Shown here piece after piece: positions 63,085 to 64,000 of a stretch of 64,000 nt of DNA. The notes beneath the pieces are model-generated. The model was not told the origin of the DNA, made no database searches, and worked only from the letters and a program-made list of their open reading frames with translations. Source of the stretch: UBA4417 sp038237165. GTDB lineage: Bacteria; Bacteroidota; Bacteroidia; Bacteroidales; UBA4417. The DNA is taken from positions 1-64,000 of the forward strand of contig JBBRYZ010000002.1 in assembly GCA_038237165.1 (NCBI GenBank), in the 5' to 3' direction. The position numbers and the translations under genes are program-made. Positions within the stretch are counted from its first letter, which is position 1; the number at the start of each line of letters is the position of its first letter.

Positions 63085-63927
63085 ATGAACCGTTCCGACC
63101 TTTTCCATCTTATCCAGAAAAAGAAATCTTTCCTCTGCGTTGGCCTCGACAGCGATCTGAATAAAATCCCGAAACACCTTCTGGACTCTGACGATCCTGT
63201 TTTTGAGTTCAACAAACAGATTATTGATGCTACTCTGCCATATACTGTTGCTTATAAGCCAAACCTGGCCTTTTACGAAAGCCGTGGAATAAAAGGCCTG
63301 ATCAGTCTGGAAAAGACAATGAATTATCTCGAAAATTTCAAAAGCGAAGTATTCACTATTGCCGATGCCAAACGCGGTGATATTGGAAATACTTCAACTC
63401 AATACGCCATTTCTGTTTTCGACAAAGAGGCTTCGGGATTCAGTTTTGATGCTATTACTGTTGCTCCTTATATGGGTGCAGACTCAGTTCAGCCTTTCCT
63501 GGCTTTTCCGGGCAAATGGGCAATCGTGCTGGCACTCACTTCCAACAAAGGATCCGACGATTTTCAGTTGTTGGCGGATGGAAATGAAACCCGTCTTTTC
63601 GAACGTGTACTCGAACGCGCCTCCGCATGGGGAACTTCTGATAATATGATGTACGTGGTTGGCGCTACCAAGGCCGAAATGTTTGAAGGAATCCGCAAAA
63701 TTGTACCCGACCATTTCCTTTTGGTTCCCGGAGTCGGGGCACAGGGCGGTGATCTGAATGCCGTTGCAAAATATGGATTGAACAACCACTGCGGGTTGCT
63801 GGTTAATGCTTCACGAAGCATCCTTTTTGCCACGGCGGGAATTGATTTTGCTGAAAAAGCAGCAAAGGAAGCTCATTCAATGCAAAAAGAAATGGAAACC
63901 ATATTGCAGCATAACCACCTGATCTAA
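63085..63927 (+). CDS. pyrF: Orotidine-5'-phosphate decarboxylase, group 2
   Basis: Last step of UMP synthesis, decarboxylating OMP. The 280-aa size and sequence fit the group 2 (PyrF2) branch. Catalytic Lys-Asp set in IADAKRGDIGNTSTQYA; N-terminal LCVGLDSDLNKIP; phosphate loop VPGVGAQGGDLNAV. Begins at ATG 63085 (MNRSDLFHLIQKKKSF). The next gene starts 6 nt after its stop, so they are likely cotranscribed. Confidence 0.95.
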   Translation: MNRSDLFHLIQKKKSFLCVGLDSDLNKIPKHLLDSDDPVFEFNKQIIDATLPYTVAYKPNLAFYESRGIKGLISLEKTMNYLENFKSEVFTIADAKRGDIGNTSTQYAISVFDKEASGFSFDAITVAPYMGADSVQPFLAFPGKWAIVLALTSNKGSDDFQLLADGNETRLFERVLERASAWGTSDNMMYVVGATKAEMFEGIRKIVPDHFLLVPGVGAQGGDLNAVAKYGLNNHCGLLVNASRSILFATAGIDFAEKAAKEAHSMQKEMETILQHNHLI

Positions 63928-63933
63928 ATAGCT

Positions 63934-64000
63934 ATGAGTAAGAAGATTATTCGAATTTTACTATCCCTTGCAGTATTCATGCTGCTGGCTTTTATATTTG
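63934..64000 (+). CDS. Partial gene at right edge, exported or membrane protein
   Basis: ATG 63934 opens a frame running off the window: MSKKIIRILLSLAVFMLLAF and on, a basic start plus hydrophobic helix typical of a signal peptide or anchor. Only 22 codons are visible, so the function is unknown. 6 nt after pyrF. Confidence 0.6.
   Translation, partial: MSKKIIRILLSLAVFMLLAFIF

Overview
The window (about 64 kb, moderate-to-low GC) comes from a member of the phylum Bacteroidota, most likely an anaerobic Bacteroidales-type organism. The evidence is: a type IX secretion (T9SS) C-terminal sorting domain, a PorE-like OmpA/PD40 protein, FISUMP and DUF1566 surface proteins, a long Bacteroidota-type Lgt, LytS/LytTR regulation, few Shine-Dalgarno sequences, and repeated promoter boxes of the TAnnTTTG type close to start codons. 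No ribosomal RNA, CRISPR array, prophage or intact insertion sequence was seen. One tRNA (Gly, anticodon CCC) is present.

Layout. 1-2.6 kb: nucleoside permease (cut by the left edge), thyA and folA, a thymidylate/folate block. 3-8 kb: RarD-like permease, a cytosolic PAS histidine kinase, and three low-GC orphan genes with structured spacers. 8.3-10.4 kb: arcC and a catabolic-type ornithine carbamoyltransferase, an ATP-yielding pair. 10.7-18 kb: EamA permease, mtaB, lgt, inositol-phosphatase family, DUF2061, macrodomain, CDF-like transporter, mntP. 18.2-25.6 kb: collagen-like DUF1566 protein, a T9SS cargo gene broken by an in-frame amber codon, YgaP-like protein, a porin and an M13 peptidase. 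25.8-38 kb: LytS/LytTR pair, HI0933-type flavoprotein, GT87, two GNATs, MORN protein, MFS, ferritin-VIT1 fusion, tRNA-Gly, GH13, uridine-kinase-like. 38-46.5 kb: GH25, MFS, serine hydrolase, DUF1287, two FISUMP lipoproteins. 47-55 kb: a DHOD-like flavoprotein, then a seven-gene operon. 55.7-64 kb: tatA/B-like, PorE-like protein, purM, a conserved hypothetical, UPF0158, prfA, pyrF and the start of one more gene.

The most notable functional unit is the minus-strand operon at 48375-55158. Its order is hdrC-hdrB-hdrA-flxD-flxC-flxB-flxA. This matches the FlxABCD-HdrABC (flavin oxidoreductase/heterodisulfide-reductase-like) flavin-based electron bifurcation complex known mainly from sulfate reducers and other anaerobes. 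All iron-sulfur and FAD motifs that I could check are intact.

The intergenic DNA is unusual. It holds a roughly 120-bp MITE-like element in three copies (two flanked by 5-bp direct repeats), a double-hairpin repeat family (four tandem copies at 11.7-12.0 kb plus single copies), several tandem arrays, a 157-bp tandem duplication of the prfA tail, and word-like low-complexity tracts. Those tracts are often G-poor upstream of start codons and purine-rich (GTGAAAA)n at stop codons.
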